64,000 nt of DNA from Oscillospiraceae bacterium (GCA_024697625.1 JAILFJ010000123.1:1-64000); one strand, 5' to 3'; counted from the first letter of the stretch, positions 1-7,372 are shown. The notes: generated from the letters alone by a model not told the origin. Translations and numbers: made by a program.

Positions 1-134
1 CTGTGGTGATTACCAGCCGTACCTGAATGAGTTCTGTTTCCGATACAACCGTAGATTCCATCCTGCGGAACTCTTTACAAGGCTCTCAAGGGCTGTCGCT
101 ACATCTTGTACATTGCTGAGTTAAGCCGATACCC
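1..134 (+). mobile_element. IS1595-family (ISXO2-like) insertion sequence, right end
   Basis: The window opens inside an insertion sequence. The visible part is the end of a transposase frame (2-124) followed by a short tail. The element lies directly against a YcaO-like reading frame on the other strand that stops at 121, so the insertion appears to have interrupted that gene. The outer edge is put near 134 because the YcaO-like sequence loses sense there; the exact terminal repeat cannot be fixed without the other end. Confidence 0.6.
2..124 (+). CDS. IS1595-type transposase, C-terminal fragment (gene begins before the window)
   Basis: An open frame enters from the left edge and ends at TAA 122-124. 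The last 40 residues contain the YLNEFCFRYNRR segment followed by an aromatic/Arg-rich tail, which I recognise as the C-terminal end of the ISXO2-like DDE transposases of the IS1595 family. This part lies after the catalytic domain, so activity cannot be judged. It is probably a full gene cut only by the window edge. Confidence 0.65.
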   Translation, partial: CGDYQPYLNEFCFRYNRRFHPAELFTRLSRAVATSCTLLS

Positions 135-237
135 ATAAAAAGATATTATGCTTATACAGGATCGTCCTGATTCTCTGAACCGTATCGTAAGGAAGCGCTG
201 ATTTGTAAGGCTTGAGCCTCTCAAGTTTTTCCGGCAT
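121..237 (-). pseudogene. YcaO-like cyclodehydratase, N-terminal 38 codons, interrupted by the IS element
   Basis: ATG at 237 has a good AAGGAG site just upstream on the minus strand. The frame opens MPEKLERLKPYKSA and continues with DTVQRIRTILYKHNIFLW, resembling the start of YcaO domains (an E/D-T-x-x-R-I-x-x-I-L helix then a short strand). It then runs into the insertion sequence and stops. YcaO proteins use ATP to form azolines, thioamides or amidines on ribosomal peptides. The 32-residue peptide gene immediately upstream fits that role. Identification from 38 residues is tentative; the rest of the gene may lie beyond the left edge. Confidence 0.45.
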
Positions 238-277
238 ATACTTTTCTCCTTATGGTTTAAAATAATGTGTCTCCAAT

Positions 278-328
278 AAACGAGATGTACGCTCCCGATT
301 GTTGAATTGCAGCGAGAGCGTACACCTC
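278..328 (-). terminator. Hairpin between the peptide gene and the YcaO gene (attenuator-type)
   Basis: A 16-position stem with 14 pairs (arms 282-297 and 313-328) is followed on the minus strand by a short T stretch. It sits between the small peptide gene and the ycaO-like gene. Such intercistronic hairpins are common in RiPP operons, where they keep precursor mRNA in excess over the enzyme mRNA. Confidence 0.6.
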
Positions 329-347
329 TTAGGTTCCTTCTAAACCC

Positions 348-446
348 TTACCAGGCGCAGAAGGCCGCAGTGTCCAGGAAGAAGCTGCTGTCGACGGACA
401 TATCCCGATTCTGCAGCTCCTCATGAGACTTTTTTACAAGCTTCAT
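348..446 (-). CDS. Putative RiPP precursor peptide, 32 residues
   Basis: This small gene encodes a peptide starting MKLVKKSHEELQ and ending SSFFLDTAAFCAW. A GAAGGGAG ribosome site lies 5-6 bases before the ATG and a consensus promoter lies at 499-527. The charged N-terminal part looks like a leader. The C-terminal dozen residues, with Ser, Thr, one Cys and a terminal Trp, look like a core that a YcaO enzyme could cyclise. The gene is followed by a hairpin and the truncated YcaO gene. No known precursor family is recognised with confidence. With the enzyme gene disrupted, the peptide may now be unmodified. Confidence 0.55.
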   Translation of the reverse strand: MKLVKKSHEELQNRDMSVDSSFFLDTAAFCAW

Positions 447-498
447 GTTTTTCTCCCTTCTCTGTTATTAGCAGCGCTTAGGTGCCCTGCTGTTTGCG

Positions 499-527
499 AT
501 TATATGTTTGATTCTTCTTTATGTCAA
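499..527 (-). promoter_or_regulatory. Consensus sigma-A promoter of the peptide gene
   Basis: On the minus strand TTGACA (522-527) and TATAAT (499-504) are separated by exactly 17 bases, a perfect match to the vegetative consensus. It would start transcription near 492, about 45 bases before the precursor ATG. Confidence 0.85.
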
Positions 528-587
528 TTTTTGGAGGGTCAAGAAGAATTTTACTGATTATTCTACGGCAGGTTTTGCTCGGTTGAA

Positions 588-616
588 TTGCTGTCTTTTG
601 GAAAAAGTGATATACT
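588..616 (+). promoter_or_regulatory. Promoter for the flavin reductase operon
   Basis: TTGCTG (588-593) and TATACT (611-616) are 17 bases apart on the plus strand. It diverges from the peptide promoter and would make a leader of about 170 bases before the gene at 794. Confidence 0.65.
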
Positions 617-793
617 AAGAGCTGCCAGGAGATAATTCCTTCAGGCAGCAGGTAGAGAGTATCCAGACGGAACATCTTGCAAATCCATCGTCAGGTTTCC
701 TTTTCTAATGAATCACAGGCCGGTTCATTGCCGATGGAATGCAACTCAGGATTCCCAGTTGGATGAAACCCCATTTTGAAAGGAATGACAGTA
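617..793 (+). other. Untranslated leader before the flavin reductase gene
   Basis: About 175 bases separate the promoter from the start codon. A GCTGCC/GGCAGC stem lies near 621-650. I recognise no riboswitch class; in particular the FMN riboswitch signature is not seen. The stretch also contains no convincing gene. Confidence 0.35.
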
Positions 794-1327
794 ATGAAAG
801 AAAAAATCAACCTAACGGACTATGCCCAGCAGATTACAGAAGCTCTTCCTCACGGAATTCTCCTGAATACGAGCGGGCAAAAGCACAATGCAATGGTCAT
901 TGGATGGGGCGGTCTCGGAACATGCTGGTCTGTGCCCACCTTCACGGTCTACGTTCGCGAAAACCGGTATACGAAATCGCAATTGGACCGTACTGGAGCC
1001 TTTACCGTCAGCATTCCGCTTGGAAAGCCTGATGCAAAGATCACGCGTATCTGCGGCAGCCAGTCCGGCAGAAATATCGACAAAGTCGCTGAAGCCGGAC
1101 TAACGCTGGCTGACGCGGATAAGAACGGCGTTCCGGGAGTAAAAGAGTATCCCCTCACGCTGGAATGCAAAATTCTATATTCTCAGCGGCAGGATCTTTC
1201 CCGTTTGCCGAAGGATATTTTTGAGAAGATGTATCCCCAGGACGTGGACGGTTCCAATCCGATGGCGAACCGCGATCCTCACACCGCATACATTGGTGAG
1301 ATCGTCTCCGCTTATATCATCAAGTGA
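794..1327 (+). CDS. Flavin reductase-like / FMN-binding split-barrel protein
   Basis: This 177-residue protein has the size and pattern of the flavin-reductase-like FMN-binding split barrel: an N-terminal segment ending in NAMVIGWGGLG, then V-R-x-x-R-Y-T, then FTVSIPLG. Members bind FMN and either reduce it with NAD(P)H or carry it for other reactions. The ATG at 794 was chosen because AAAGGA lies 9 bases upstream; TTG 776 and ATG 785 lack that spacing. The stop overlaps the region of the ribosome site of the nitroreductase gene, so the two are probably co-translated. No membrane or export signal is seen; cytoplasmic. Confidence 0.8.
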   Translation: MKEKINLTDYAQQITEALPHGILLNTSGQKHNAMVIGWGGLGTCWSVPTFTVYVRENRYTKSQLDRTGAFTVSIPLGKPDAKITRICGSQSGRNIDKVAEAGLTLADADKNGVPGVKEYPLTLECKILYSQRQDLSRLPKDIFEKMYPQDVDGSNPMANRDPHTAYIGEIVSAYIIK

Positions 1328-1344
1328 CAAAGGAGTTCTCCGCG

Positions 1345-1836
1345 ATGAACGAAATCTACACCCGAATCTCCGTCAGGAAGTTTAAACCCACTCCGGTCGA
1401 AAAGGAAAAGATTCTCGCCATTCTAAGGGCTGCCATGCAGGCTCCTTCTGCGGGGAATCAGCAGCCGTGGGAGTTCTATGTGGTTACCGATCCCAAAAAG
1501 CTGGAAGCTCTTTCTTCTGTGAGCCAGTATGCGACTCCAGTTAAGAAAGCTCCCGTAGCAATTGTCGCAGCATACAGAAAGGATCTTTGGATGCCGGTCT
1601 ATGCCGATATTGACATGAGCATTGCCATGGAAAATCTCTGGCTTGAGACCACAGCGCAAGGCCTCGGCGGCGTCTGGCTCGGGATCGCGCCCCTTGAAGA
1701 CCGCATGGAATATGTTGAGAAAATAGTGGGTATCCCTGAAAGTCAGCGGGCTTTCGCTCTGTTTCCTCTCGGTTATCCGGATGAGAACCGCCCGCAGCAG
1801 GACCGGTTTGACGAAAACCGGATTCATTGGATGTAA
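1345..1836 (+). CDS. Nitroreductase family protein
   Basis: This 163-residue protein begins with I-Y-x-R-x-S-V-R-K-F, the classic FMN-phosphate contact of nitroreductases, followed by AAMQAPSAGNQQPWEF and a C-terminal GLGGVWLGI segment. Such enzymes use FMN and NAD(P)H to reduce nitro groups, quinones or related acceptors. At 163 residues it belongs to the short subgroup. An AAGGAG site lies 10 bases before the ATG; the GTG at 1324 would overlap the upstream gene. It is sandwiched between a flavin reductase-like gene and a metallo-beta-lactamase-fold gene in one apparent operon, which suggests a small redox or detoxification set. Confidence 0.87.
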   Translation: MNEIYTRISVRKFKPTPVEKEKILAILRAAMQAPSAGNQQPWEFYVVTDPKKLEALSSVSQYATPVKKAPVAIVAAYRKDLWMPVYADIDMSIAMENLWLETTAQGLGGVWLGIAPLEDRMEYVEKIVGIPESQRAFALFPLGYPDENRPQQDRFDENRIHWM

Positions 1837-1837
1837 C

Positions 1838-2533
1838 ATGAAGCCTGAACTGATATTTGATAATACGTGGGCCATAGAGGACGAAGGCGTTCGAGTTTTT
1901 ATCCTTACAGGTACTGAACGGGCCCTTGTGATCGATACCGGAAGATCTGGGATGGATATTCGTCCAATGGTGGAGAGTATAACCGATCTGCCGTACGAGC
2001 TCATCAATACACACGCTGATCCGGATCATATTGCCGGAAACCGGTTCTTTTCCTCGTTCTTTATGCACCCGTCAGAATCCGTGGTCTATTACAATCTCAA
2101 CGGCGGAACAGGAATCTTTCAGCCTGTATATGACGGTGACATCACAAATCTCGGAGCTCGAAAACTCGAGATCGTTCATATTCCCGGTCATACGCCGGGA
2201 AGCATCAGTATTCTTGATCGGAATAACCGCTGTCTGATCGGCGGCGATCCGATTCAGTGTCACGGTCGGATCTATATGTTTGGAATCCACCGGGACCTTC
2301 ACAGTTATATTTACAGCCTGCAGAAGATCATGAAGAGAACTGATTATGAACGTATCTATCCTTCACACTCCGATCTGCCGATTGACCGCGATGTGCTTCC
2401 CGAACTAATAGCCGGTGCGGAGGCTGTTCTGGCAGGAAAAGCGCGGGGAGAACCCGTTACTGTCCATGGCAAACAAGTCGCCGCATTTGAAACCGGCAGC
2501 AACATTCTTCTTTGCGATTTAAGGCTCCTATAA
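1838..2533 (+). CDS. Metallo-beta-lactamase-fold hydrolase
   Basis: This 231-residue protein carries the zinc-site motif HADPDH (residues 59-64), then HIPGHTPGS near 118 and a late GGDPI segment that supplies the bridging Asp. This is the standard di-metal hydrolase fold. Family members hydrolyse thioesters, phosphodiesters, lactones and other substrates, so the substrate is open. The gene starts 1 base after the nitroreductase stop and is the last of the three-gene unit, closed by the strong hairpin at 2536-2575. Confidence 0.85.
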   Translation: MKPELIFDNTWAIEDEGVRVFILTGTERALVIDTGRSGMDIRPMVESITDLPYELINTHADPDHIAGNRFFSSFFMHPSESVVYYNLNGGTGIFQPVYDGDITNLGARKLEIVHIPGHTPGSISILDRNNRCLIGGDPIQCHGRIYMFGIHRDLHSYIYSLQKIMKRTDYERIYPSHSDLPIDRDVLPELIAGAEAVLAGKARGEPVTVHGKQVAAFETGSNILLCDLRLL

Positions 2534-2535
2534 AC

Positions 2536-2575
2536 AGATTCGCTCCTCAAGCCGCTTTTCTTGAGGAGCGAATCT
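2536..2575. terminator. Perfect 16-bp hairpin between convergent genes
   Basis: Arms 2536-2551 and 2560-2575 pair over all 16 bases around an 8-base loop. It sits 2 bases after the plus-strand stop and 32 bases from the minus-strand stop at 2608, so it likely serves both. The T stretches on either side are weak. Confidence 0.75.
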
Positions 2576-2607
2576 CTATTATGCTTAATGGTTTTTGTTT
2601 TCGCCGG

Positions 2608-2961
2608 CTATTTCTTGTTTACGCAGTAATGGGTAGAATACGACTTTTCGATATCTGGATCTCCTGACTTGGAGAACCGGAGCACCCTGCTTTTTGCACC
2701 CCACTGTCTGTACTCAGTTATGCTTTCTTTCCATCCCTTGCTTCTGGCATAGCTTCTCATCTCTCTTGTTATTGCCGAGAGCTTATGCAGGTTGCCTTTG
2801 CAAACTGCTTCAAGATAAGGTATTCTTCCTCGACGCCAGTCGTCAAGCTCTTTCTTATCCAGAAGACCGATATCCATCAGAACATCAACCGGAGCAGCAT
2901 AACTTCTCTCATCACATTGCCGGTCCATGGCTGAATGGACTTTGCCTTCCATATTCTTCAT
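2608..2961 (-). CDS. Small conserved protein of unknown function, 117 residues
   Basis: The protein has a recognisable layout seen in small bacterial proteins of unknown role: P-V-D-V-L-M-D-I-G-L-L near the start, then D-W-R-R-G-R-I-P-Y-L-E, a short helix with N-L-x-K-L-S, and a C-terminal LRFSKSGDPDIE then Y-S-T-H-Y. I do not know a function. The basic centre and lack of signal or membrane segments suggest a soluble, possibly nucleic-acid-associated protein. A GAGGAGG site lies just before the ATG. It lies downstream of the M50 peptidase gene on the same strand, about 190 bases away. Confidence 0.7.
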   Translation of the reverse strand: MKNMEGKVHSAMDRQCDERSYAAPVDVLMDIGLLDKKELDDWRRGRIPYLEAVCKGNLHKLSAITREMRSYARSKGWKESITEYRQWGAKSRVLRFSKSGDPDIEKSYSTHYCVNKK

Positions 2962-2974
2962 TGGAGATCCTCCT

Positions 2975-3148
2975 CATTTTCATAAACCCCTTCGCTCGTT
3001 TCACAGCCGGCTCATCTCATCTTCCTTGCTGAGCAGTTCCACATGCGAATCCGCAAATTCTCTCGTAAAGCTCCGAAAGCCATATTTCATTCTCAGCCTT
3101 CAGGCCCTGTAAATTTTTCCGTAAGCCAATTCAATTTCACCTGTAATT
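2975..3148 (-). other. Possible frameshifted small gene remnant
   Basis: Between the M50 gene and the 117-residue gene, different minus-strand frames each hold a stretch that looks like protein: KLNWLTEKFTG, then LKAENEIWLSELYER, then EFADSHVELLSKEDEMSRL, which ends in TGA. None is long enough alone, and the pieces follow one another, as in a small coiled-coil-like gene broken by frameshifts. This is a visual impression only. Confidence 0.25.
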
Positions 3149-4192
3149 CTATCGTACCTTGCCTTTTTCTTCAAGGTCTGATCTTTTTTTCACTGCTGTT
3201 TTTCCTGCTGAGCCAATGATATTCTGCAGAGCAACAGTTGCTGTAACAAGGCAGGAAAGCCTGTTCCAAAGAATCCGAATAATTGCTGCCGGATCGATCT
3301 GGCCGGCAATCGCAACAAAATCAGCTGCCACAGTTTTCAATGCAGAAATCAAAACTGTCAGGATCAGCACCAATAAATATATTGTTGCGATGTTTCGCAA
3401 TACAATCAGAATCGCCACAATCGTTTTTTCCTTCTTCCCATTCGGAACTGCCTGGCTCGATGACCTGCCAAACAGGACTTTTGCTTTCTGGACTAAATCT
3501 TCTATTCCGAAGGCGTCTTTCACCATCCAATATCCGTCAGTTCCTTCATTGGGCGTCAGATTGATAAGCGCCATCAAAGCTGAGCTGATGCAAATAGCCA
3601 GAAGCACTGGACTATTTCCAGAGAAGCAATTAAAAACAAAGAGGCCTGCAGAAAACATCAGTTGGATATAAATTCCCCCGATATCAACAAGCAACCGTTC
3701 CTTTTCAGTCAATCTCCATACTTCATTGACTTCAGACCATCCCCTGGGGAGCAAGAAGCGCATGCTGATCCCAATGCTTCCCGGGTTTCCACCGCAATGA
3801 AGAATCGCGGAGGCATGTCCGCATTCGTGAATAAACGCTATTACCGCGACTCCTATCAGCCATTGCACAACCTGGACAGCATTAAGTTCAATGTATACAG
3901 TTGCTATCTTCGCCGGGTTGTAGATAATCAGCATAGACAGAAGCCAAATCAGGGTCAGGATTGCCCCTGAAAAAAAGACTGGTTTCGAAAAAAGTTTGGG
4001 AAGGACTTTGATTTTTCTCAAGGTGTCTTCCGATACCAGCCGGGCTCGAAGCCATTCGCCGTCTTTTCGGTCGGAAGGCAGGTCTTCGGTTCTTTCAGAA
4101 CTGGCGTTTGATTGGAAAAACCTGATGTTGTCTGGTACTTCTGCGGTTGAGCTACTGCTGCGGAGCATGTTGTTTCTTCTTAAGATCTCCAT
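3149..4192 (-). CDS. M50-like membrane zinc metallopeptidase (peptide-cluster type)
   Basis: This 347-residue protein has a soluble, charged N-terminal segment of about 80 residues, then several membrane segments. The second carries H-E-C-G-H-A (HExxH zinc site), and a later G-T-D-G-Y-W-M-V-K-D segment provides the distal Asp ligand. This is the layout of M50-type peptide zinc metalloproteases found in bacteriocin and RiPP loci, rather than of RseP (a separate rseP exists at 57216-58274). ATG 4192 was chosen for its GGAGAGG site; an earlier ATG at 4231 lacks one. A strong promoter lies at 4244-4272. It may be a remnant partner of the precursor/YcaO locus, but the genes are 2.7 kb apart. Confidence 0.75.
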   Translation of the reverse strand: MEILRRNNMLRSSSSTAEVPDNIRFFQSNASSERTEDLPSDRKDGEWLRARLVSEDTLRKIKVLPKLFSKPVFFSGAILTLIWLLSMLIIYNPAKIATVYIELNAVQVVQWLIGVAVIAFIHECGHASAILHCGGNPGSIGISMRFLLPRGWSEVNEVWRLTEKERLLVDIGGIYIQLMFSAGLFVFNCFSGNSPVLLAICISSALMALINLTPNEGTDGYWMVKDAFGIEDLVQKAKVLFGRSSSQAVPNGKKEKTIVAILIVLRNIATIYLLVLILTVLISALKTVAADFVAIAGQIDPAAIIRILWNRLSCLVTATVALQNIIGSAGKTAVKKRSDLEEKGKVR

Positions 4193-4243
4193 TATTTTCC
4201 CTCTCCGCTTATCATAGATTGTATTATGCAATCATTTAAGTAT

Positions 4244-4272
4244 ATTCTATGTTCGTTTCCATCCCCTGTCAA
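4244..4272 (-). promoter_or_regulatory. Promoter of the M50 peptidase gene
   Basis: TTGACA (4267-4272) and TAGAAT (4244-4249) with a 17-base spacer on the minus strand, about 50 bases upstream of the start codon. Confidence 0.75.
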
Positions 4273-4312
4273 TTTTAGAGCGTTTAAGACTTTTCGCGTC
4301 GTTCTTTATTTC

Positions 4313-4343
4313 AAAACAAAAGCCCCGCCGATTCCGGCAGGGC
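4313..4343 (-). terminator. Rho-independent terminator after the GtrA gene
   Basis: A 9-position GC-rich stem (4322-4330 with 4335-4343, one mismatch) with a 4-base loop is followed on the minus strand by TTTTGTTTT. It lies 18 bases after the GtrA stop codon. Confidence 0.85.
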
Positions 4344-4360
4344 AGTATCCAACCGCATAC

Positions 4361-4816
4361 TCAGTTGTTTTTCTCCTTAAATACCAATAATTTGCTGAGA
4401 ATATAATTCGCGATAACTACAACTATAGAAACAATCAGCTTGGAAGCCCAGAAATCAATGCTCAACGCATTTACCGCAACACTCATAAGGCCCACTTCCA
4501 GGATTCCTGTTGCGATCCGCGATCCTGTAAATTCAGCACATTCCTGAAGAATCTTGCTGTTTCTGCTTTCAAATACATATTTTCTGTTCGCCGGATAGGC
4601 AAATGCGATTGCCGAAATCCATGACAGAGCATTGATCGATGCGTTTTGCCATAAAATCTGGTCGTTGAGAAACAGTTTCAGTACAAAGGATGCAATCCAT
4701 GAAACGGCGGTTGTTAAAGCGCCAACCACGCCATAGACGAGCAGTTCTCTGTGCATCCAAACCATTGTTTTCACTTTCTGCATCAACGGTTTCTCCATAG
4801 CATTCTGATTCACCAT
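4361..4816 (-). CDS. GtrA-like membrane protein
   Basis: This 151-residue protein has four hydrophobic segments. It starts with the typical GtrA pattern R-E-L-L-x-Y-G-V-V-G-A-L-T-T and includes N-A-L-S-W-I-x-A-I-A-F-A-Y-P-x-N-R-K-Y-V-F between helices two and three. GtrA proteins are small membrane proteins thought to help move lipid-linked sugars across the membrane. ATG 4816 follows AGGAGG by 8 bases. The gene stands alone with its own terminator; no glycosyltransferase is adjacent. Confidence 0.87.
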   Translation of the reverse strand: MVNQNAMEKPLMQKVKTMVWMHRELLVYGVVGALTTAVSWIASFVLKLFLNDQILWQNASINALSWISAIAFAYPANRKYVFESRNSKILQECAEFTGSRIATGILEVGLMSVAVNALSIDFWASKLIVSIVVVIANYILSKLLVFKEKNN

Positions 4817-5033
4817 AGAATTACTCCTCCTGTTCGTCACACAATAATGACACTTCACTTCTTGTCACTTCGTTACATGTCAATTCATGCGGTCTTTGAT
4901 ATTGAAATGCGGATAGAAACACTGTCATTACCATCCATGATCCAATTCCAAGCATTCTCCACCGATTGTATGATTGTTTTTTATTTTTGTCAATTTTTAG
5001 CCTCTACCTTCGTTTTCCTTAGCCTGAGTTGTA

Positions 5034-5062
5034 TTGAAATGGACTACTCCTTCGGTTATAAT
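5034..5062 (+). promoter_or_regulatory. Promoter for the HD-UPF0158 gene
   Basis: TTGAAA (5034-5039) and TATAAT (5057-5062) with a 17-base spacer, about 50 bases before the start codon. The rest of the 4817-5120 interval is AT-rich and shows no gene. Confidence 0.85.
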
Positions 5063-5120
5063 GCCTGTATAGGAATGATCTTCCAATCGAATCTCATGTG
5101 CGGGGGGCTTCTTGACTGAT

Positions 5121-6095
5121 ATGAGCAATTTTATTACCACTTATACCGGCATGCATCTTGAGCCGCTCAATCCGGATCCTGATCTCATCCGGATTGAGGA
5201 CATCGCGCACGCCTTGTCATTGATTTGCCGTGGGAACGGTCATGTGAAGACATTCTGGTCAGTCGGCCAGCATTGCATCTGCTGTGCGAAGGAAGCATGG
5301 GCCAGAGGTCTTTCCAATCGTATGGCTCTTGCATGTCTGCTCCATGACGCCAGCGAATGCTATATGTCGGATATTCCAAGACCGTTTAAGCAGGAACTGT
5401 CAGAATACCAGATGCGAGAGGATGCCCTGCTGGAAATGATCTACTGCAAGTTCCTTGGCTCTCCCCTCTCCGATGATGAGCGTCGTCAGCTTAAGGAAAT
5501 TGACGATGCGATGCTCTGGTCCGATCTGGAGAATCTCCTGGACGAACCGCAGTTCGGAGAAATTCCCGAGATTTACACTGATATCGACTACACCGTCAGG
5601 CCGTTTCAGAATGTGGAGAAAGAGTACCTGGATCTGTTCTATCTGTATTCCGGTGAGGAACAGCCTGATCCGGTCTATCTTGAGGACATCGCAGCAGCTT
5701 TCGAAGGCTGTATGGACGAGTGGTCCCAGTTTTTAAACGTCAGGAACGGAAAGATCGTGACTGTTCCGAATGAACCCGGCCTGACAGGCATGAAAGAAGA
5801 TGAGGAGCTGTGGGATGAGATTGAGGAGTCCGACGACTACGTTCGTCTGCCGAATCAGTATGAGCTCCATGAAAAACGCATCATGGAAGACTTCACGGAA
5901 TCCTGCACACGCGGGAATGTTGCAAGCCGATTGTGGAGGGCGTTAAATGGACGGCACTCTTATCGGGCTTTCAAAGATACCATTCATGAGACAGGCATGA
6001 CACAGAAATACTACGATTTCCGTTCGCTGAGCTTTCTCAGGATAGCGGAAGACTGGTGCAGGGAGAACAAAGTCCGATACTGGAGAAAAACATAA
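5121..6095 (+). CDS. HD-domain phosphohydrolase fused to a UPF0158-like domain
   Basis: The N-terminal half (about residues 1-165) resembles YfbR-type HD phosphohydrolases: it opens with an N-F-I-T-T-Y-T-G segment, has V-G-Q-H-C then C-L-L-H-D-A-S-E, and a late D metal ligand. Such enzymes dephosphorylate nucleotides. The C-terminal half (from about 190) has the pattern of the UPF0158 family: F-L-N-V-R-N-G-K-I-V-T-V-P, R-L-P-N-Q-Y-E-L-H-E-K-R-I-M-E-D-F, W-R-A-L-N-G-R-H-S-Y-R-A-F-K-D, and a final W-C-R-E-N. I do not know this as a standard fusion. ATG 5121 lies 13 bases after GGGGGG; TTG 5112 is only 4 bases from it, so the start is uncertain by three codons. Confidence 0.75.
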   Translation: MSNFITTYTGMHLEPLNPDPDLIRIEDIAHALSLICRGNGHVKTFWSVGQHCICCAKEAWARGLSNRMALACLLHDASECYMSDIPRPFKQELSEYQMREDALLEMIYCKFLGSPLSDDERRQLKEIDDAMLWSDLENLLDEPQFGEIPEIYTDIDYTVRPFQNVEKEYLDLFYLYSGEEQPDPVYLEDIAAAFEGCMDEWSQFLNVRNGKIVTVPNEPGLTGMKEDEELWDEIEESDDYVRLPNQYELHEKRIMEDFTESCTRGNVASRLWRALNGRHSYRAFKDTIHETGMTQKYYDFRSLSFLRIAEDWCRENKVRYWRKT

Positions 6096-6131
6096 GTCTT
6101 TTTCCCTTGTCAGTTAAATAGGAGGCAAAAA

Positions 6132-6203
6132 ATGCCCATTGCAGCCGCATATATGGTCCATTCCCCGCCGATGATTGTCCCCGAGGTAGGGAAAAGGATC
6201 TGA
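6132..6203 (+). pseudogene. Truncated start of an AmmeMemoRadiSam (LigB/AMMECR1-type) gene
   Basis: After an AGGAGG site, an ATG opens a frame reading MPIAAAYMVHSPPMIVPEVG, the usual first residues of the extradiol-dioxygenase-like domain in AmmeMemoRadiSam proteins (typically M-P-I-x-x-A-Y-x-V-P-H-P-P-x-I-V-P-E-V-G). It stops after 23 codons. A one-base frame change at about 6192 would continue with G-K-G-S-E-K-Q-I, as in intact homologues, but further sense is soon lost. A decayed gene with an intact start signal is the simplest reading. Confidence 0.55.
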
Positions 6204-6384
6204 AAAGCAGATCTGGCTGTGATGTTTTCCTTCATATCCACGGATTCTTCCTGCGTTTTCATATGCTCATCTGAAAACCGGCTGACGTGTCTCTGGTATA
6301 CGGACTGGCGGAAGTTGCCAGAGATTCTTTGAAAAATATCTACGAACAAAAATGCCGAATCGTTGTTAACGGAGTTCCTTATCC

Positions 6385-7314
6385 ATGATTATTCAAACCG
6401 GGATGCGTACGGATATTCCTGCGTTTTACTCAGAATGGTTTGCCAACCGTCTAAGGGAAGGTTTTGTTCTGGTGCGCAATCCTTACAACTATCAGTCCGT
6501 CACAAGATATGAGCTGAATCCGAATGTAGTGGATCTGATCGGTTTCTGTTCCAAGAACCCCGCGCCAATGCTTCGGTTTATGGATCTGCTGAAACCATAC
6601 GGACAGTACTGGTTTGTGACGATCACTCCTTATGGAAAAGACATAGAGCCGAATGTTCCGGATAAGGCGCTTGTTCTGGACACCTTCTGCCGTCTATCCG
6701 AGATAGTCGGTGTCCATTCCATAGGCTGGCGCTATGATCCCATCCTCATTAACAATGATTGGACAGTAGATCGTCACATCAAGGCTTTCTCCTCAATGGC
6801 CAGAAACCTTTCCGGCTATACTCGCACAGCTGTCATCAGTTTCATCGATCTGTACGAGAAAGTGCATAGGAATTATCCGGAAGCACGGACAGTTTCAATG
6901 GAAGATCAAATGAATATCGTCTCTTCTTTCGTTGAAATTGGCAGAGAATACGGCCTGACTATCAAACCATGCGGAGAAAGCGCATCTCTATCGGCATTAG
7001 GTGCAGACTGTTCAGGCTGTATGACGGTGGAAACATTTGAACAAGCATTAGGCCAGAATCTCGCTCCCCCGCCAAACCCGAACAATCGGAAAGAGTGTGC
7101 CTGTTATCTGACAGCGGATATCGGCGCCTACAACACATGTGGGCACTTGTGCCGATATTGCTATGCCAATGTGGATAAAGAAATCGTTCTTCAGAACATG
7201 AAGCGCCATGATCCGAACTCTCCGTTTCTCACTGGTGCTTCACTTCCAGGCGATATCATTCATCAGGCGAAGCAGTGCAGCTGGATCGACCCGCAGCTGC
7301 GGCTGGATTTTTAA
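6385..7314 (+). CDS. DUF1848 family protein (putative iron-sulfur protein)
   Basis: This 309-residue protein shows the DUF1848 pattern: an N-terminal T-D-I-P-A-F-Y-x-E-W-F-x-N-R, G-F-V-L-V-R-N-P-Y-N, D-L-I-G-F-C-S-K-N-P-x-P, then a barrel-like middle with W-R-Y-D-P-I-L-I. The C-terminus carries a Cys cluster (C-A-C-Y near 240 and N-T-C-G-H-L-C-R-Y-C-Y-A-N). The spacing suggests an Fe-S cluster; the fold is thought to resemble radical SAM/TIM barrels. Biological role unknown. GGAG lies 9 bases before the ATG. It sits 180 bases after the AmmeMemoRadiSam relic and ends at a strong terminator. Confidence 0.85.
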   Translation: MIIQTGMRTDIPAFYSEWFANRLREGFVLVRNPYNYQSVTRYELNPNVVDLIGFCSKNPAPMLRFMDLLKPYGQYWFVTITPYGKDIEPNVPDKALVLDTFCRLSEIVGVHSIGWRYDPILINNDWTVDRHIKAFSSMARNLSGYTRTAVISFIDLYEKVHRNYPEARTVSMEDQMNIVSSFVEIGREYGLTIKPCGESASLSALGADCSGCMTVETFEQALGQNLAPPPNPNNRKECACYLTADIGAYNTCGHLCRYCYANVDKEIVLQNMKRHDPNSPFLTGASLPGDIIHQAKQCSWIDPQLRLDF

Positions 7315-7328
7315 CAGGAATAAGGCCA

Positions 7329-7372
7329 GACAGGAGATCACCCGTCATCCAAGTGATCTCCTGTCCGTTTTT
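7329..7372 (+). terminator. Rho-independent terminator, convergent
   Basis: A 13-bp perfect stem (7329-7341 with 7353-7365) is followed by CGTTTTT on the plus strand, 14 bases after the DUF1848 stop and touching the stop of the minus-strand radical SAM gene. Confidence 0.88.

Noticed and set aside
478-675. 65-codon minus-strand frame
   Set aside because: No ribosome site or family; it contains the peptide promoter.
617-793. FMN riboswitch before the flavin reductase gene
   Set aside because: The conserved FMN aptamer segments are not visible; only a simple stem is present.
6110-6349. 79-codon minus-strand frame
   Set aside because: Opposite the AmmeMemoRadiSam relic; no ribosome site or family.
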